Shown: positions 19,515-28,859, numbered from the stretch's first letter. The stretch: DNA of 64,000 nucleotides from JAWXUE01 sp044432865 (GCA_044432865.1 JAWXUF010000002.1:11335-75334), one strand, 5' to 3'. Program-made: numbers and translations. The notes: generated by a model from the letters alone, not told the origin.

Positions 19515-19721
19515 CTATTCTCCTTTTTCTTCAACAAATTCATAAATTGAAACATCGAATATTTTTGATAATAAAATAATAGTTTGGAAATCAGGAACAC
19601 TAGTACTATTCTCCCATTTACTAACAGCTTGAAAAGTAACATTAAGTTTCTGCGCTAATTGGTCTTGTGTCATATAATTTTTTTTGCGTAATTTAGCAAT
19701 CATTTTCCCAACATAATCCAT
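19515..19721 (-). CDS. XRE-family HTH regulator
   Basis: 68 residues from the ATG at 19719-19721, downstream of GAGAGGTGAT. The protein is little more than one Cro/C1-type HTH: LRKKNYMTQDQLAQKL, then VTFQAVSKWENSTSVPD. A TATAAT -10 box lies at 19745-19750. Four TAGTTG/CAACT half-sites further upstream are candidate operators. It is cotranscribed with the membrane protein gene that follows. Confidence 0.85.
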   Translation of the reverse strand: MDYVGKMIAKLRKKNYMTQDQLAQKLNVTFQAVSKWENSTSVPDFQTIILLSKIFDVSIYEFVEEKGE

Positions 19722-19779
19722 TTTATCACCTCTCGACAAAATCGATTATAACACAAATTACGACTATATTTTGAATTTA

Positions 19780-19818
19780 CAACTATACTGTTAGTTGAGT
19801 TTATACAACTGTTAGTTG
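19780..19818. promoter_or_regulatory. Cluster of four TAGTTG-type half-sites
   Basis: CAACTA (19780), TAGTTG (19792), CAACT (19806) and TAGTTG (19813) alternate in orientation just upstream of the XRE gene promoter. The same half-site occurs as an inverted pair at 21049-21070 by the second XRE gene, which suggests cross- or shared regulation. Confidence 0.5.
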
Positions 19819-19836
19819 AATTATTAAATTATGGCT

Positions 19837-20361
19837 TTAATTGGTACTATTATTTAATTTAGCTATAACATTATGTTTCTTCATTTTAATTATTTCAAAT
19901 TTATTTTCTACAACTTTCAATCTTCTACTGTTAGCAAGAAAGAAAAAATCAAATAATTTATAACATAAAAATACAGTTGAAGCGATACCAATACCATATG
20001 CAACTTTTACAAAGATAACTTCTTCAGGATTTATCATCATAAAAACCATTAAAAAACATAGGACGATACTAAATACTATAAAACAAATAAATAAAATCCC
20101 TTTTGAAATACCATGAAATTCATTGTCTAATATTTTACCAAGTAATTTAATTAATTCATCATATTCCTTAGTCAATAATTCGTACTCTTTGTCTGCTTCT
20201 AACAGTTCTTTTGTTTCATTTGATCTAACAAATGTAACTTCAATTCCAGAATTAATTACTTTCTTTTCTGAAACACTCCACTTTAACTTTTCATATTCAC
20301 TAACAACATAATCAAGATTAGATACTTTATCTTTTGAAAAAAATATTACTTTATTACTCAT
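19837..20361 (-). CDS. Two-helix membrane protein, unknown
   Basis: 174 residues from the ATG at 20359-20361, which overlaps the end of the upstream XRE-membrane gene by 8 bases; an in-frame start six codons earlier is less likely. A cytosolic N-terminal region with a short Glu/Leu-rich helical stretch (about 65-85) is followed by two membrane helices (about 92-115 and 124-145) and a basic tail. It resembles its neighbour at 19016 in layout (soluble region, paired helices, charged tail), although no clear sequence identity is visible. Confidence 0.65.
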   Translation of the reverse strand: MSNKVIFFSKDKVSNLDYVVSEYEKLKWSVSEKKVINSGIEVTFVRSNETKELLEADKEYELLTKEYDELIKLLGKILDNEFHGISKGILFICFIVFSIVLCFLMVFMMINPEEVIFVKVAYGIGIASTVFLCYKLFDFFFLANSRRLKVVENKFEIIKMKKHNVIAKLNNSTN

Positions 20362-20992
20362 TACATTCACCCCAAACAAATAAAGATTTAATTACTAAGT
20401 ATAAAACTTTAAGTAAATACACAGATAAATCAATTAATAAAAATGGTATCTTAAATATAAAAATAAATAATCCATTTGTTTTATTTATTAAGTTTGAAAG
20501 CAAATAGATATTACACTGGTAATTAAATAACTTTTGTTTCAATTCAGAATATACATTAACTTTGTAATAGTAATTACAAAATAAAATTGATGATATTACT
20601 CCACATACAATAGGAATTATCATATTTGAATCTTCCTTATAAAAATATGCATAAATTGTAATACATAATATAATGCTGTAAAGTACCGATAAAATCTTAA
20701 ACTTTAATTTATTAACTACAGCTTCTTCCTCAATCTTATATATTACACTATTTTTTTTAGTTGAATCTTCTTTCGCTTCTACTTTATTTTCTTCTACTTT
20801 ATCTTCTAATAATTCCGATAAAGTTACATTGAAAACATTCGCAATTTCCCTTAATGTATCTAGTTTAGGTTCACTTGTTCCATTTTCCCATTTACTAATC
20901 GCTTGAGCTGTATAATTAAGTTTTTCCGCTAACTCTTGTTGTGTTAAGTTATTACTTTCTCTTAACTTTGCTATTCTCTCACCTAAAGTCAT
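20354..20992 (-). CDS. XRE-family regulator with C-terminal membrane anchor
   Basis: 212 residues. An N-terminal HTH (LRESNNLTQQELAEKL, TAQAISKWENGTSEPKL) and a charged linker (about 65-90) are followed by three to four hydrophobic segments from residue 100 on. Membrane-tethered XRE proteins can link an envelope signal to DNA binding. It is divergent from the plus-strand gene at 21113, and the shared spacer holds the TAGTTG-n10-CAACTA site. A TATAAT box lies at 21013-21018. Confidence 0.8.
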   Translation of the reverse strand: MTLGERIAKLRESNNLTQQELAEKLNYTAQAISKWENGTSEPKLDTLREIANVFNVTLSELLEDKVEENKVEAKEDSTKKNSVIYKIEEEAVVNKLKFKILSVLYSIILCITIYAYFYKEDSNMIIPIVCGVISSILFCNYYYKVNVYSELKQKLFNYQCNIYLLSNLINKTNGLFIFIFKIPFLLIDLSVYLLKVLYLVIKSLFVWGECNE

Positions 20993-21048
20993 ACTATCAC
21001 CTCTTCTTACAAATTATAACATAGATACGAGATAAATGAATAACTTAT

Positions 21049-21070
21049 TAGTTGAATATAGTTACAACTA
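21049..21070. promoter_or_regulatory. Inverted-repeat operator TAGTTG-n10-CAACTA
   Basis: A perfect 6-bp inverted pair in the divergent spacer between the XRE-membrane gene and the plus-strand membrane gene. It overlaps the -35 box of the plus-strand promoter, so a repressor bound here would block that gene. Confidence 0.5.
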
Positions 21071-21089
21071 TTTAATATTATGTTATAAT
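21062..21089 (+). promoter_or_regulatory. Promoter of plus-strand membrane protein gene
   Basis: TTACAA (21062-21067), 16-base spacer, TATAAT (21084-21089), 23 bases before the ATG at 21113. Confidence 0.55.
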
Positions 21090-21112
21090 ATTTTTTACAA
21101 AGGAGTGATAAT

Positions 21113-21913
21113 ATGCTAATGGCCGCGATTAAAAATTATATTTATTATTTCGGTAAATTTATAAAATGTTTTTTTATAATACTTTTATCTATATTCATTT
21201 TCTATTTCATATTTGAATTAGCTATTACACTTCCATTTCAAAACATGGAACTTAATTCATATGAAATTTTCATTGAAGAAATCCAAGAATATATTTCAAA
21301 TGTAGATACATCATTAATATTCAATACAGGGTTTCTATCAGATATTTTATTAGACTTATATCATATGGTTGACTTGAATTCTGGAGATTTAACTCTCAGT
21401 ACAGTATTGATTGTTATATCCCTAACAATTGTAATAAGTGGATTTGGAATAGCACAGTGGGATTGTAGAAAGAAAATAAGAGATGATTATAGACTAGAAA
21501 CAACACCTATTGTAATAGTACAAAATGTTTTAAAGTGTTCTTTATCTTTAATCTTTTCATTATTATTTTTAGTTGTCAGTTTATATTGGTTTTGGACAAT
21601 TTTCTTATTACCTGTAGTTTATGTATTATTTACATCAATTAGACATTTAATATCTACATGGTTTAACTACTTTAGAACAAATAAATTTAGAGAAATTGTT
21701 AATTTTAAAAATGCAATGAAATTAGTATTAATACATACAATATTCATTTACTTACATTCTGTTATTTTAATTTACTTATTCAAACATTTAAGTCTTTATC
21801 TTATCCTTCTTCTAACATTAACATCTTTATCATATATCACAGTGATAATGGAATATACCGCTACATCTTATTTCTTCAAAAAAAGAGATGAAGAAATTAT
21901 CAACAACTATTAA
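21113..21913 (+). CDS. Multi-pass membrane protein, unknown
   Basis: 266 residues with an AAAGGAGTGATA ribosome site. Hydrophobic segments at about 18-40, 100-118, 143-170 and 210-248 suggest five to six membrane helices, with an outer loop at about 45-95. The family is not recognised. It is divergent from, and probably controlled by, the membrane-linked XRE regulator, whose candidate operator overlaps its -35 box. A two-way terminator follows. Confidence 0.7.
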   Translation: MLMAAIKNYIYYFGKFIKCFFIILLSIFIFYFIFELAITLPFQNMELNSYEIFIEEIQEYISNVDTSLIFNTGFLSDILLDLYHMVDLNSGDLTLSTVLIVISLTIVISGFGIAQWDCRKKIRDDYRLETTPIVIVQNVLKCSLSLIFSLLFLVVSLYWFWTIFLLPVVYVLFTSIRHLISTWFNYFRTNKFREIVNFKNAMKLVLIHTIFIYLHSVILIYLFKHLSLYLILLLTLTSLSYITVIMEYTATSYFFKKRDEEIINNY

Positions 21914-21941
21914 AATGTTGTTGTTACAGGATTAACTAAAT

Positions 21942-21980
21942 AAAAAGAGTATATATAATTTAATTATATATACTCTTTTT
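21942..21980. terminator. Bidirectional terminator
   Basis: A long AT-rich stem AAAAAGAGTATATATAATT / AATTATATATACTCTTTTT between convergent genes, with T-runs on both strands. Confidence 0.75.
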
Positions 21981-22349
21981 TTATCCAATTAATTCATAAT
22001 TATTTGCAATTAAAATATCTACAGCTTTCCCTAATCTGGAATTCTTCAGGAATATATATTCCGAATTATACGTACTTACAGATAGTACCGAAATATCATT
22101 TAAAGAAAGTAATGAAATAAGTTTAGCAATTGTTCCAACTGTATTAAATTCTAAAGGACCCTTTAAACGAATACCTCTATAATTTTTTTGAATAGCTATA
22201 GTTCTTTGTGGTGTGTATCTTGTTGTACAAATCAAAGATATTTCCTCATCTGTTTTTGTTATAAAACAAAATTCATCATGTATAGAAACTTCTTCAAAAG
22301 ATTCAATTTTACAAATTACAAATTCTGGTTCTAATACTTCAAAGTTCAT
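21981..22349 (-). CDS. ACT-domain protein
   Basis: 122 residues. The C-terminal half has the tandem-ACT (ACT_7/CASTOR-like) pattern YRGIRLKGPLEFNTVG, LISLLSLNDISVLSVST and YNSEYIFLKNSRLGKAV. Such domains bind amino acids or related ligands. No catalytic domain is attached, so it is probably a small regulatory binder. It starts 2 bases after pcrA and probably shares its transcript. Confidence 0.75.
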   Translation of the reverse strand: MNFEVLEPEFVICKIESFEEVSIHDEFCFITKTDEEISLICTTRYTPQRTIAIQKNYRGIRLKGPLEFNTVGTIAKLISLLSLNDISVLSVSTYNSEYIFLKNSRLGKAVDILIANNYELIG

Positions 22350-22351
22350 TT

Positions 22352-24415
22352 TTATTCCTCGATTCTAGAGTATGATGGATGACCTGCTTTTAAAACTTTA
22401 ATTCCAATAGTAACATCAAAAGCAATAGTTAAATTATCTCCATTAACTAAAACTACAGTTCCTCTACCCCATGATTTATGTTCAACAATATCATTCATTT
22501 TGTAATCGTGAACTGCTTTAGTAGGTTCATTATAATATGTATATTTTTGTTGTTGTTTCTCAACTGATAGTTTATTTAAAAACATACTTTTACTCATGTA
22601 CGAATCTTTACCATATAAACGTCTTGATTCACAATGTGTTAAATATAACTTTTCCATTGCTCTTGTTATCCCAACATAACATATTCTAATTTCTTCTTCT
22701 CTTTCTAAAGGTGTTACAGATCTTTGAGAAGGAAAGATATCTTGCTCCATAGCTGTCATGAAAACAACCTTAAATTCTAATCCTTTTGCTTGATGATAAC
22801 TCATCAATTTGACTTTATTATCATCATCATTAACATTGTCAGTATCAGTCTTTAATGCTAAATCTAATAAGAATGCTTCTAATTTTTCCTTATTAGTACC
22901 TTCGTAAAATTCGGAGATATCAAGTAAAACTGAACGAAGTTCCATAACATTATCTAATCTTTCTTCTTCATCAGCATCTTTTAACATTTTAGCATATCCT
23001 GTTTTTTCAATAACTTCTTTTACAAAATCTTTTAATTCAACTTCTTCGATTTTATCACTTAACTCACAAATAACATTTCTTAAATTTAAAACTTCACTTT
23101 TTACTTTAGCTGATAATTTAGTTGTATGTAAAACATTAAACATAGATGATCCTACAGCTTCTTTTTCAATTAATTTAACACTAGCTTCACCAACACCACG
23201 TTTAGGGACATTTATAATTCTTCTTAAAGAGAAATTATCATCGAAATTACAAATTAATCTTAGATAAGCAATAATATCTTTTACTTCTTTTCTACTAAAA
23301 TATGATAGTCCACCATATATTTGATAAGGAATATTTTGTTTAATAAATTCATCTTCATATCCTCTTGATAAAGAATTAAGTCTATATATAATAGCAATAT
23401 CTTTATAAAGATATCCTTGTCTTAATAAATATTTTATTTCTTTAGTTAAAAAAGATGCCTCTCCGTACGAAGAATCTAAACACTTAATAATTAAATCTTC
23501 TCCATCTTTCTTTTCAGTAAATAAATTTTTATCAATTCTATTTGTATTAGATTTAATAATCTTATTTGCAGCATCTAAGATATTTTGAGTAGAACGATAA
23601 TTTTGTTCTAATAAAATCAATTTTGTTTTTTTGAAATCATCTCTAAATTGATTTATATTTGAAACTAATGCACCTCTAAATGAATAGATTGATTGATCTT
23701 GATCCCCAACAATAAATACATTGTTATTATATGATGATAATAACAATACTAATTCATATTGTGTTTTATTAGTATCTTGAAACTCATCTATCATTACATA
23801 GTTAAACATTGAAGAATACTTTTCTAGTACAGTAATACTATTTCTAAATAATTGTAATGTTTTAACAATTAAATCATCAAAATCTAATAAGTTATTATCT
23901 AATAAATGTTTTTCATAACAATCATATATTCTTAAAAATGCATCCATAGATCTTTCAGGTAAACCTACTTCCATTTCATTTTTGTGATTTGAAATATGAC
24001 ATTGTAAATCTTTTGGTTCAAATTCAGTGAAATTATAATTTTTACAAACTAATTTTATTTCTTTTAATGAATCATCAGAATCTAAAATAGTAAAATCTCT
24101 TTTATGTCCAATATGATGTATCTCTCTTCTTAATACTTTAGCACCAAAACTATGAAAAGTTGAAATCCACATATTTTTAGTATCCATATCAAGTAAACTT
24201 GATACTCTGTTTTTCATTTCTGCAGCAGCTTTATTTGTAAATGTTACTGCTAAAATATTTCTTGGTGATATTCCTAAGTCGTTAATAATATAAGCAATTC
24301 TATGTGTAAGTACTTTAGTTTTACCAGAGCCCGCTCCAGCAATTACCATTACAGGACCTTCAGTAGCAAGTACAGCTTCTTTTTGTCTATCATTTAATCC
24401 ATTTAATAAATCCAT
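22352..24415 (-). CDS. pcrA: ATP-dependent DNA helicase PcrA/UvrD
   Basis: 687 residues of the SF1A helicase family. Motifs: Q motif LNDRQKEAV, Walker A GAGSGKT, VTFTNKAAAEM (Ia), DEFQDTNKTQ (II), GDQDQSIYSFRGA (III), LEQNYRST (IV) and ITRAMEKLYLTH (VI). The C-terminal Tudor-like segment (VEHKSWGRGTVV) is the one PcrA uses to contact RNA polymerase. It unwinds DNA in repair and removes RecA or stalled polymerase. The promoter has TATAAT near 24450. Confidence 0.95.
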   Translation of the reverse strand: MDLLNGLNDRQKEAVLATEGPVMVIAGAGSGKTKVLTHRIAYIINDLGISPRNILAVTFTNKAAAEMKNRVSSLLDMDTKNMWISTFHSFGAKVLRREIHHIGHKRDFTILDSDDSLKEIKLVCKNYNFTEFEPKDLQCHISNHKNEMEVGLPERSMDAFLRIYDCYEKHLLDNNLLDFDDLIVKTLQLFRNSITVLEKYSSMFNYVMIDEFQDTNKTQYELVLLLSSYNNNVFIVGDQDQSIYSFRGALVSNINQFRDDFKKTKLILLEQNYRSTQNILDAANKIIKSNTNRIDKNLFTEKKDGEDLIIKCLDSSYGEASFLTKEIKYLLRQGYLYKDIAIIYRLNSLSRGYEDEFIKQNIPYQIYGGLSYFSRKEVKDIIAYLRLICNFDDNFSLRRIINVPKRGVGEASVKLIEKEAVGSSMFNVLHTTKLSAKVKSEVLNLRNVICELSDKIEEVELKDFVKEVIEKTGYAKMLKDADEEERLDNVMELRSVLLDISEFYEGTNKEKLEAFLLDLALKTDTDNVNDDDNKVKLMSYHQAKGLEFKVVFMTAMEQDIFPSQRSVTPLEREEEIRICYVGITRAMEKLYLTHCESRRLYGKDSYMSKSMFLNKLSVEKQQQKYTYYNEPTKAVHDYKMNDIVEHKSWGRGTVVLVNGDNLTIAFDVTIGIKVLKAGHPSYSRIEE

Positions 24416-24480
24416 AAAATCACCCCTATATTATTCGTTTGTAATATATATTATAATATAAAATTCACTATTTAAAAAGA

Positions 24481-24523
24481 AAAAAATACAATATTTTAAC
24501 ATTGCTAAATATTGTATTTTTTT
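24481..24523. terminator. Long A/T-flanked hairpin
   Basis: A 16-bp stem AAAAAATACAATATTT / AAATATTGTATTTTTT with a 10-base loop, in the spacer between pcrA and the upstream minus-strand gene. It can act in either direction. Confidence 0.6.
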
Positions 24524-24613
24524 ATAATTTAATTAATATTTTTAAATAATTTTTTATAAATAAATAATGCTTATATAAAGCCATTATTTATGTTACATAA
24601 ATTAAAAATAAAA

Positions 24614-24636
24614 GTCCCACTATTTTATAGTGAGAC
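24614..24636 (-). terminator. Intrinsic terminator
   Basis: GTCTCACTAT / ATAGTGGGAC stem with a 3-base loop followed by TTTTATTTTTAAT on the minus strand, 9 bases after the stop of the gene at 24645. Confidence 0.75.
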
Positions 24637-24644
24637 AATAATAA

Positions 24645-25097
24645 TTATTTAAATTTAATAAATGATAAGAACCCATTCACTCCAGCACCAACTAAACCTG
24701 CTATAGTAAGTAGTATAGGACCAAATCCGTTTGTTTCACTTGCTCCAAGTGTTCCGAATACACCTAAATCAATTGGATCAATTACGTATATTAATACTAC
24801 ACCAATTATATAAACAACTGTTAATACTATTGAAGGTATTAAACCTGATTTATTTTTAAAAAGTAAACCAGCTCCAGCTAATCCAGAAAGTGCTATCAAT
24901 AAATACGGAATGATATATCCCATATTTACACCATCATCAAACATACCTACAGACTCCGAACTTACCATCCCCACAATAGAAATTGATATTGTAAATACTG
25001 GTAAGAAAATAGCAATAATAGCTACTAATCCTACACCTAAATTAATACACATTCCTATAAATTCAAAAAATGAATTTCCCTTTTTATTTTTTGCCAT
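24645..25097 (-). CDS. Four-helix membrane protein, unknown
   Basis: 150 residues with a basic N-terminus (AKNKKG). Hydrophobic segments lie at about 12-45, 60-80, 88-108 and 122-147, and they are rich in Gly and Ile. No family is recognised. It is 14 bases downstream of the ABC-F gene and is the last gene of that operon, ending at a terminator. Confidence 0.7.
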   Translation of the reverse strand: MAKNKKGNSFFEFIGMCINLGVGLVAIIAIFLPVFTISISIVGMVSSESVGMFDDGVNMGYIIPYLLIALSGLAGAGLLFKNKSGLIPSIVLTVVYIIGVVLIYVIDPIDLGVFGTLGASETNGFGPILLTIAGLVGAGVNGFLSFIKFK

Positions 25098-25111
25098 TTA
25101 TATTCTCCTAA

Positions 25112-26683
25112 TTACATATGTTTTTCTAAGAATTCTTCGTAAGTACCTTGTTGATCGATATTTTTCTCACCCATAGAAATTACTCTATTACATACTGTAT
25201 TTAATAACTCAGCATCATGAGATGTGAATAAAATATTACCAGGATATTTAATCATTCCTTCATTTAACGCTGTAATACTTTCTAAGTCTAAGTGGTTAGT
25301 AGGATCTTCAAATACTAAAACATTTGGTCCTTCTAACATTAATTTAGCGAAGATACATCTAACTTTTTCTCCACCTGATAATACATTTGATTTCTTTAAT
25401 GATTCCTCACCACTAAATAACATTCTACCTAACCATCCACGAATAAATGATTCAGCTTGATCTTCAGGAGAATATTGTCTTAACCAATCAACTAAAGAGA
25501 TATCTTTAGAAAAGTATTCACTATTTTCTTGGAATAAATATCCTGTTTGAGTTGTTACACCCCATTTAAATGTACCACTATCAGCTTCTTCCCTACCTGC
25601 TAAGATATTGAATAAAGTTGTTGTAGCAAGTGTATTATCAGCTAAGAAACCAACTTTATCATTTTTACCTACAGTGAAACTTAAATTTTCAAAGAAAGGT
25701 TTTTTAGTTAAATTTTCAACCATTAAAATATCATTACCAACTTCTCTGTTTGGTTTAAATCCCATAAAAGGATATCTTCTTGTAGAAGGTTCAATAGCAT
25801 CAATCTCGATTTTATCTAATAATTTTTTTCTTGAAGTTGCTTGTTTTGATTTAGAAGCATTCGCACTAAATCTAGCAATAAATTCTTGTAACTCTTTAAC
25901 TTTTTCAGATTGTTTTTTATTTACATCTTTTTGTTGTTTTGCTGCTAATTGAGAAGCTTGATACCAGAAATCATAATTCCCAACGTATAAACTAATTTTT
26001 TTGAAGTCAACATCACAAATATGTGTACAAACATTATTTAAGAAATGTCTATCATGTGATACTACTAATACTGTATTTTCAAAGTTAGCTAAGAAGTTTT
26101 CTAACCATCTAGCTGCTTTAGCATCTAAGTTATTTGTAGGCTCATCTAATAATAAAATATCCGGATTACCAAAAATTGCTTGAGCAAGTAATACTTTTAC
26201 TTTAATTTTAGAATCTAATTCTCCCATTAATACATAATGGAATTCATTAGATACACCAATACCATTTAATAAAGTTGCCGCATCACTCTCAGCATCCCAT
26301 CCATTCATATCAGTTAATTCACCTTGTAAGTCAGCCATTAACATTCCATCATCATCAGTCATATCTTCTTTCATATATAACTCATCTAATTGATTCATAA
26401 TATCAACTAATCTTGTATGCCCAGCTAATACTGTTTTCATAACAGTTGTATCATCATATGCATTTTGATTTTGTCTTAACATACTTAATCTTTCATCTTT
26501 ATCAATTATTACATTACCTTCAGTTGACTGAATATCTCCTGCTAATAATTTTAAAAATGTAGATTTCCCAGCACCATTAGCACCGATAATCCCATAACAA
26601 TTTCCTTTTGAAAATTGTAAATTTACTTTATCAAATAATTTTCTTGAACCAAATTGTAATCCTAAATCTATTGTTTTTAACAT
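25112..26683 (-). CDS. ABC-F ATPase, YkpA/YbiT-type
   Basis: 523 residues, two nucleotide-binding domains and no membrane part, so it acts on the ribosome rather than as a transporter. NBD1 has an intact Walker A (GANGAGKST) and LLLDEPTNNLD. NBD2 looks impaired: at the Walker A position it reads LADNTLATTT with no lysine, and Walker B is VFEDPTNHLD instead of LDEPTNHLD, although LSGGEK is kept. The linker between domains is Lys/Gln rich (about 240-290). The ribosome site is AAAGGAG. It is followed by a small membrane protein gene and preceded by a DUF1851 gene and glnS. Confidence 0.85.
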   Translation of the reverse strand: MLKTIDLGLQFGSRKLFDKVNLQFSKGNCYGIIGANGAGKSTFLKLLAGDIQSTEGNVIIDKDERLSMLRQNQNAYDDTTVMKTVLAGHTRLVDIMNQLDELYMKEDMTDDDGMLMADLQGELTDMNGWDAESDAATLLNGIGVSNEFHYVLMGELDSKIKVKVLLAQAIFGNPDILLLDEPTNNLDAKAARWLENFLANFENTVLVVSHDRHFLNNVCTHICDVDFKKISLYVGNYDFWYQASQLAAKQQKDVNKKQSEKVKELQEFIARFSANASKSKQATSRKKLLDKIEIDAIEPSTRRYPFMGFKPNREVGNDILMVENLTKKPFFENLSFTVGKNDKVGFLADNTLATTTLFNILAGREEADSGTFKWGVTTQTGYLFQENSEYFSKDISLVDWLRQYSPEDQAESFIRGWLGRMLFSGEESLKKSNVLSGGEKVRCIFAKLMLEGPNVLVFEDPTNHLDLESITALNEGMIKYPGNILFTSHDAELLNTVCNRVISMGEKNIDQQGTYEEFLEKHM

Positions 26684-26696
26684 TTCTTTATCTCCT

Positions 26697-27149
26697 TTAT
26701 TGACTTAAATATTGGTGGATTAAATATAAATGAACTTTCCAGTCACATTTATCAAGACTATTAACATCAACACTACCACCTAAAAACACAAATGGTACAA
26801 ATCCATAAATTTGTGTTTCATTTACTTCACCATGTTTTACTTTAGCTTCTTCATATAAATCTAATATAAACCAATCAAAGACAAAATCTTTGTCTTCAAG
26901 TTGTTCTAAGAAAGTATCAATATGAGATGCAGTATCGCATTTATCCATAGCATAATTAATTACAGAAACATATTCATTATCTTCTATAAATAATACTTCT
27001 CCAAAAACAGAAATAGCAAAAGGAGTAAATTCTCCTTCTATTTCATACATTTCAGGATCTATATTTTCTTTTAATTCTTCTGGTTCAACATATCTGAAGT
27101 AACCATTTAATACTTTGTTATTTTTAAAATATTCTAATATTTTTTCCAT
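26697..27149 (-). CDS. DUF1851 / Tdi1-like immunity-family protein
   Basis: 150 acidic residues. The C-terminal half fits the T6SS_Tdi1_C (DUF1851) pattern: G-x-YGFVPFVFLGGSVDVNSL, then DCDWK-type W and VHLYLI. Family members are often immunity proteins to polymorphic toxins, but many are orphans in Firmicutes. No toxin or secretion gene is next to it here; it sits between glnS (9 bases upstream) and the ABC-F gene. Its true role is open. Confidence 0.7.
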   Translation of the reverse strand: MEKILEYFKNNKVLNGYFRYVEPEELKENIDPEMYEIEGEFTPFAISVFGEVLFIEDNEYVSVINYAMDKCDTASHIDTFLEQLEDKDFVFDWFILDLYEEAKVKHGEVNETQIYGFVPFVFLGGSVDVNSLDKCDWKVHLYLIHQYLSQ

Positions 27150-27158
27150 AGTATCTCC

Positions 27159-28793
27159 TTATTTAGAAGACTTCAATTCACAAGTACAGTTGAATACTAA
27201 GTTATCATTAGTTGATAGTTTATCAGTAGTAAAATATCCTGTACGAACAAATTGATAATGATCTAATGCTTTTGTATCTTTAAATGAAGGTTCAACAAAT
27301 CCATTTAATACAGATAATGAATCTTTATTAATTCTATCTAATAAATCTTTTTCTTTATCAATTGATTCATCTAATAAAGGTCCAAACATATTAAATTTAG
27401 CACTTAATGCAGTTGTTGCTTCTACGAAATGAATTGTACCATTTGGTTTTCTTTCATTAAATCCAGAACCTGATTTAGTGTTAACATCATATGTACAATG
27501 AATCTCTGTAATATTACCATTTGCATCTTTAATTACTTCATTACATTTAATGAAGTATGCATGCATTAATCTTACTTCTACATCTTTAGCAAGTCTTTTG
27601 TATTTATTATTTGGTTTAACTTCTACAAAGTCATCTTGATCAATATATAAGTGTTTTCCAAATGGAACTTCTCTTGATCCTAACTCTTCATTTTCAGAAT
27701 TATTATGAGCTTCTAACCATTCAATTTTATTATCATCATAGTTAGTTATAACTACCTTTAAAGGCTTTAGTATAGCCATTTTTCTTTCAGCGTTTAATTT
27801 TAAATCATCTCTTAAGAAGTGTTCAAGCATTCCATATTCAGTCGTAGAATTAACTCTTGATAAACCACTATCTAAAATAAAGTTTTTAATAGCATTTGGA
27901 GTAAATCCTCTTCTTTTTAATCCTACTAATGTTGGCATTCTAGGATCATCATAATCACTAACAGTATTAGTATCAACTAATTGTTTTAAATATCTTTTAG
28001 ACATAATCATTCCATTAATATTTAATCTACCAAATTCATATTGATGAGGTACTTTTGTACATTCAGTATTTGCAACTACCCAATCATATAAAGGTCTATG
28101 ATTATCAAACTCTAATGAACATAATGAATGAGTAATTCCTTCATATGCATCTTGTAGAGGATGAGCATAATCATACATAGGATAAATACACCATTTATCT
28201 TTTTGTCTATGATGTTCTACTTTTAAGATTCTATATAAAATAGGATCTCTTAAATTTATATTAGGATTTACCATATCAATTTTAGCTCTTAATACTTTTT
28301 CACCATCACTAAATTTACCATCTCTCATAGCTAAAAATAACTCTTTATTTTCTTCTACACTTCTATCTCTAAATGGACTATTTGTACCTGGAGTTTCAAA
28401 TGACCCTCTATTTTTAGCAATCTCATCTTTTGTTTGATCATCTACATATGCTAATCCTTTTTCAATTAATAACAAAGCTTTATTAAATGCATCATCAAAA
28501 TAATCACTACCAAAGAAAATATTTTTAGGAGTACATCCTAACCATTCTAAATCTTCAATTATTGCTTTTACAAATTTTTCATCTTCTTTTGCTGGATTAG
28601 TATCGTCTAATCTTAAGTTAGTGTATCCTCCAAAAGATTTAGCTAATAAGAAACTTGTAAATATTGCTCTTGCATGTCCAATGTGTAAATAAGCATTTGG
28701 TTCAGGTGGAAATCTAGTAATAATACTTGTTTCTCTTCCACTATCTAAATCATCTTGCATTATTTTTTTAATAAAATTTGAAATTTCACTCAT
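27159..28793 (-). CDS. glnS: Glutaminyl-tRNA synthetase
   Basis: 544 residues. Class I synthetase with the HIGH motif in FPPEPNAYLHIGHARAI and the KMSKS equivalent MSKRYLK. It is GlnRS rather than GluRS: it has the GlnRS-type DYAHPLQDAYEGITHSLCSLEF signature segment and a C-terminal beta-barrel anticodon domain ending near NGFVEPSF...FVRTGYF. Many Firmicutes make Gln-tRNA by amidation (GatCAB) instead, so direct charging is a lineage marker. A TATAAT promoter and an AGGGGGAC ribosome site precede it. Confidence 0.93.
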   Translation of the reverse strand: MSEISNFIKKIMQDDLDSGRETSIITRFPPEPNAYLHIGHARAIFTSFLLAKSFGGYTNLRLDDTNPAKEDEKFVKAIIEDLEWLGCTPKNIFFGSDYFDDAFNKALLLIEKGLAYVDDQTKDEIAKNRGSFETPGTNSPFRDRSVEENKELFLAMRDGKFSDGEKVLRAKIDMVNPNINLRDPILYRILKVEHHRQKDKWCIYPMYDYAHPLQDAYEGITHSLCSLEFDNHRPLYDWVVANTECTKVPHQYEFGRLNINGMIMSKRYLKQLVDTNTVSDYDDPRMPTLVGLKRRGFTPNAIKNFILDSGLSRVNSTTEYGMLEHFLRDDLKLNAERKMAILKPLKVVITNYDDNKIEWLEAHNNSENEELGSREVPFGKHLYIDQDDFVEVKPNNKYKRLAKDVEVRLMHAYFIKCNEVIKDANGNITEIHCTYDVNTKSGSGFNERKPNGTIHFVEATTALSAKFNMFGPLLDESIDKEKDLLDRINKDSLSVLNGFVEPSFKDTKALDHYQFVRTGYFTTDKLSTNDNLVFNCTCELKSSK

Positions 28794-28859
28794 AATAAAG
28801 TCCCCCTATTTTTTGCGCTATTGTTATTATACTATAAATTCATTACTTTTTAAAGAAAA

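Noticed and set aside
19511..19642. N-terminal extension of the membrane protein at 19016
   Set aside because: The longer frame overlaps the XRE gene in another reading. A good ribosome site and ATG at 19508-19510 define the real start.
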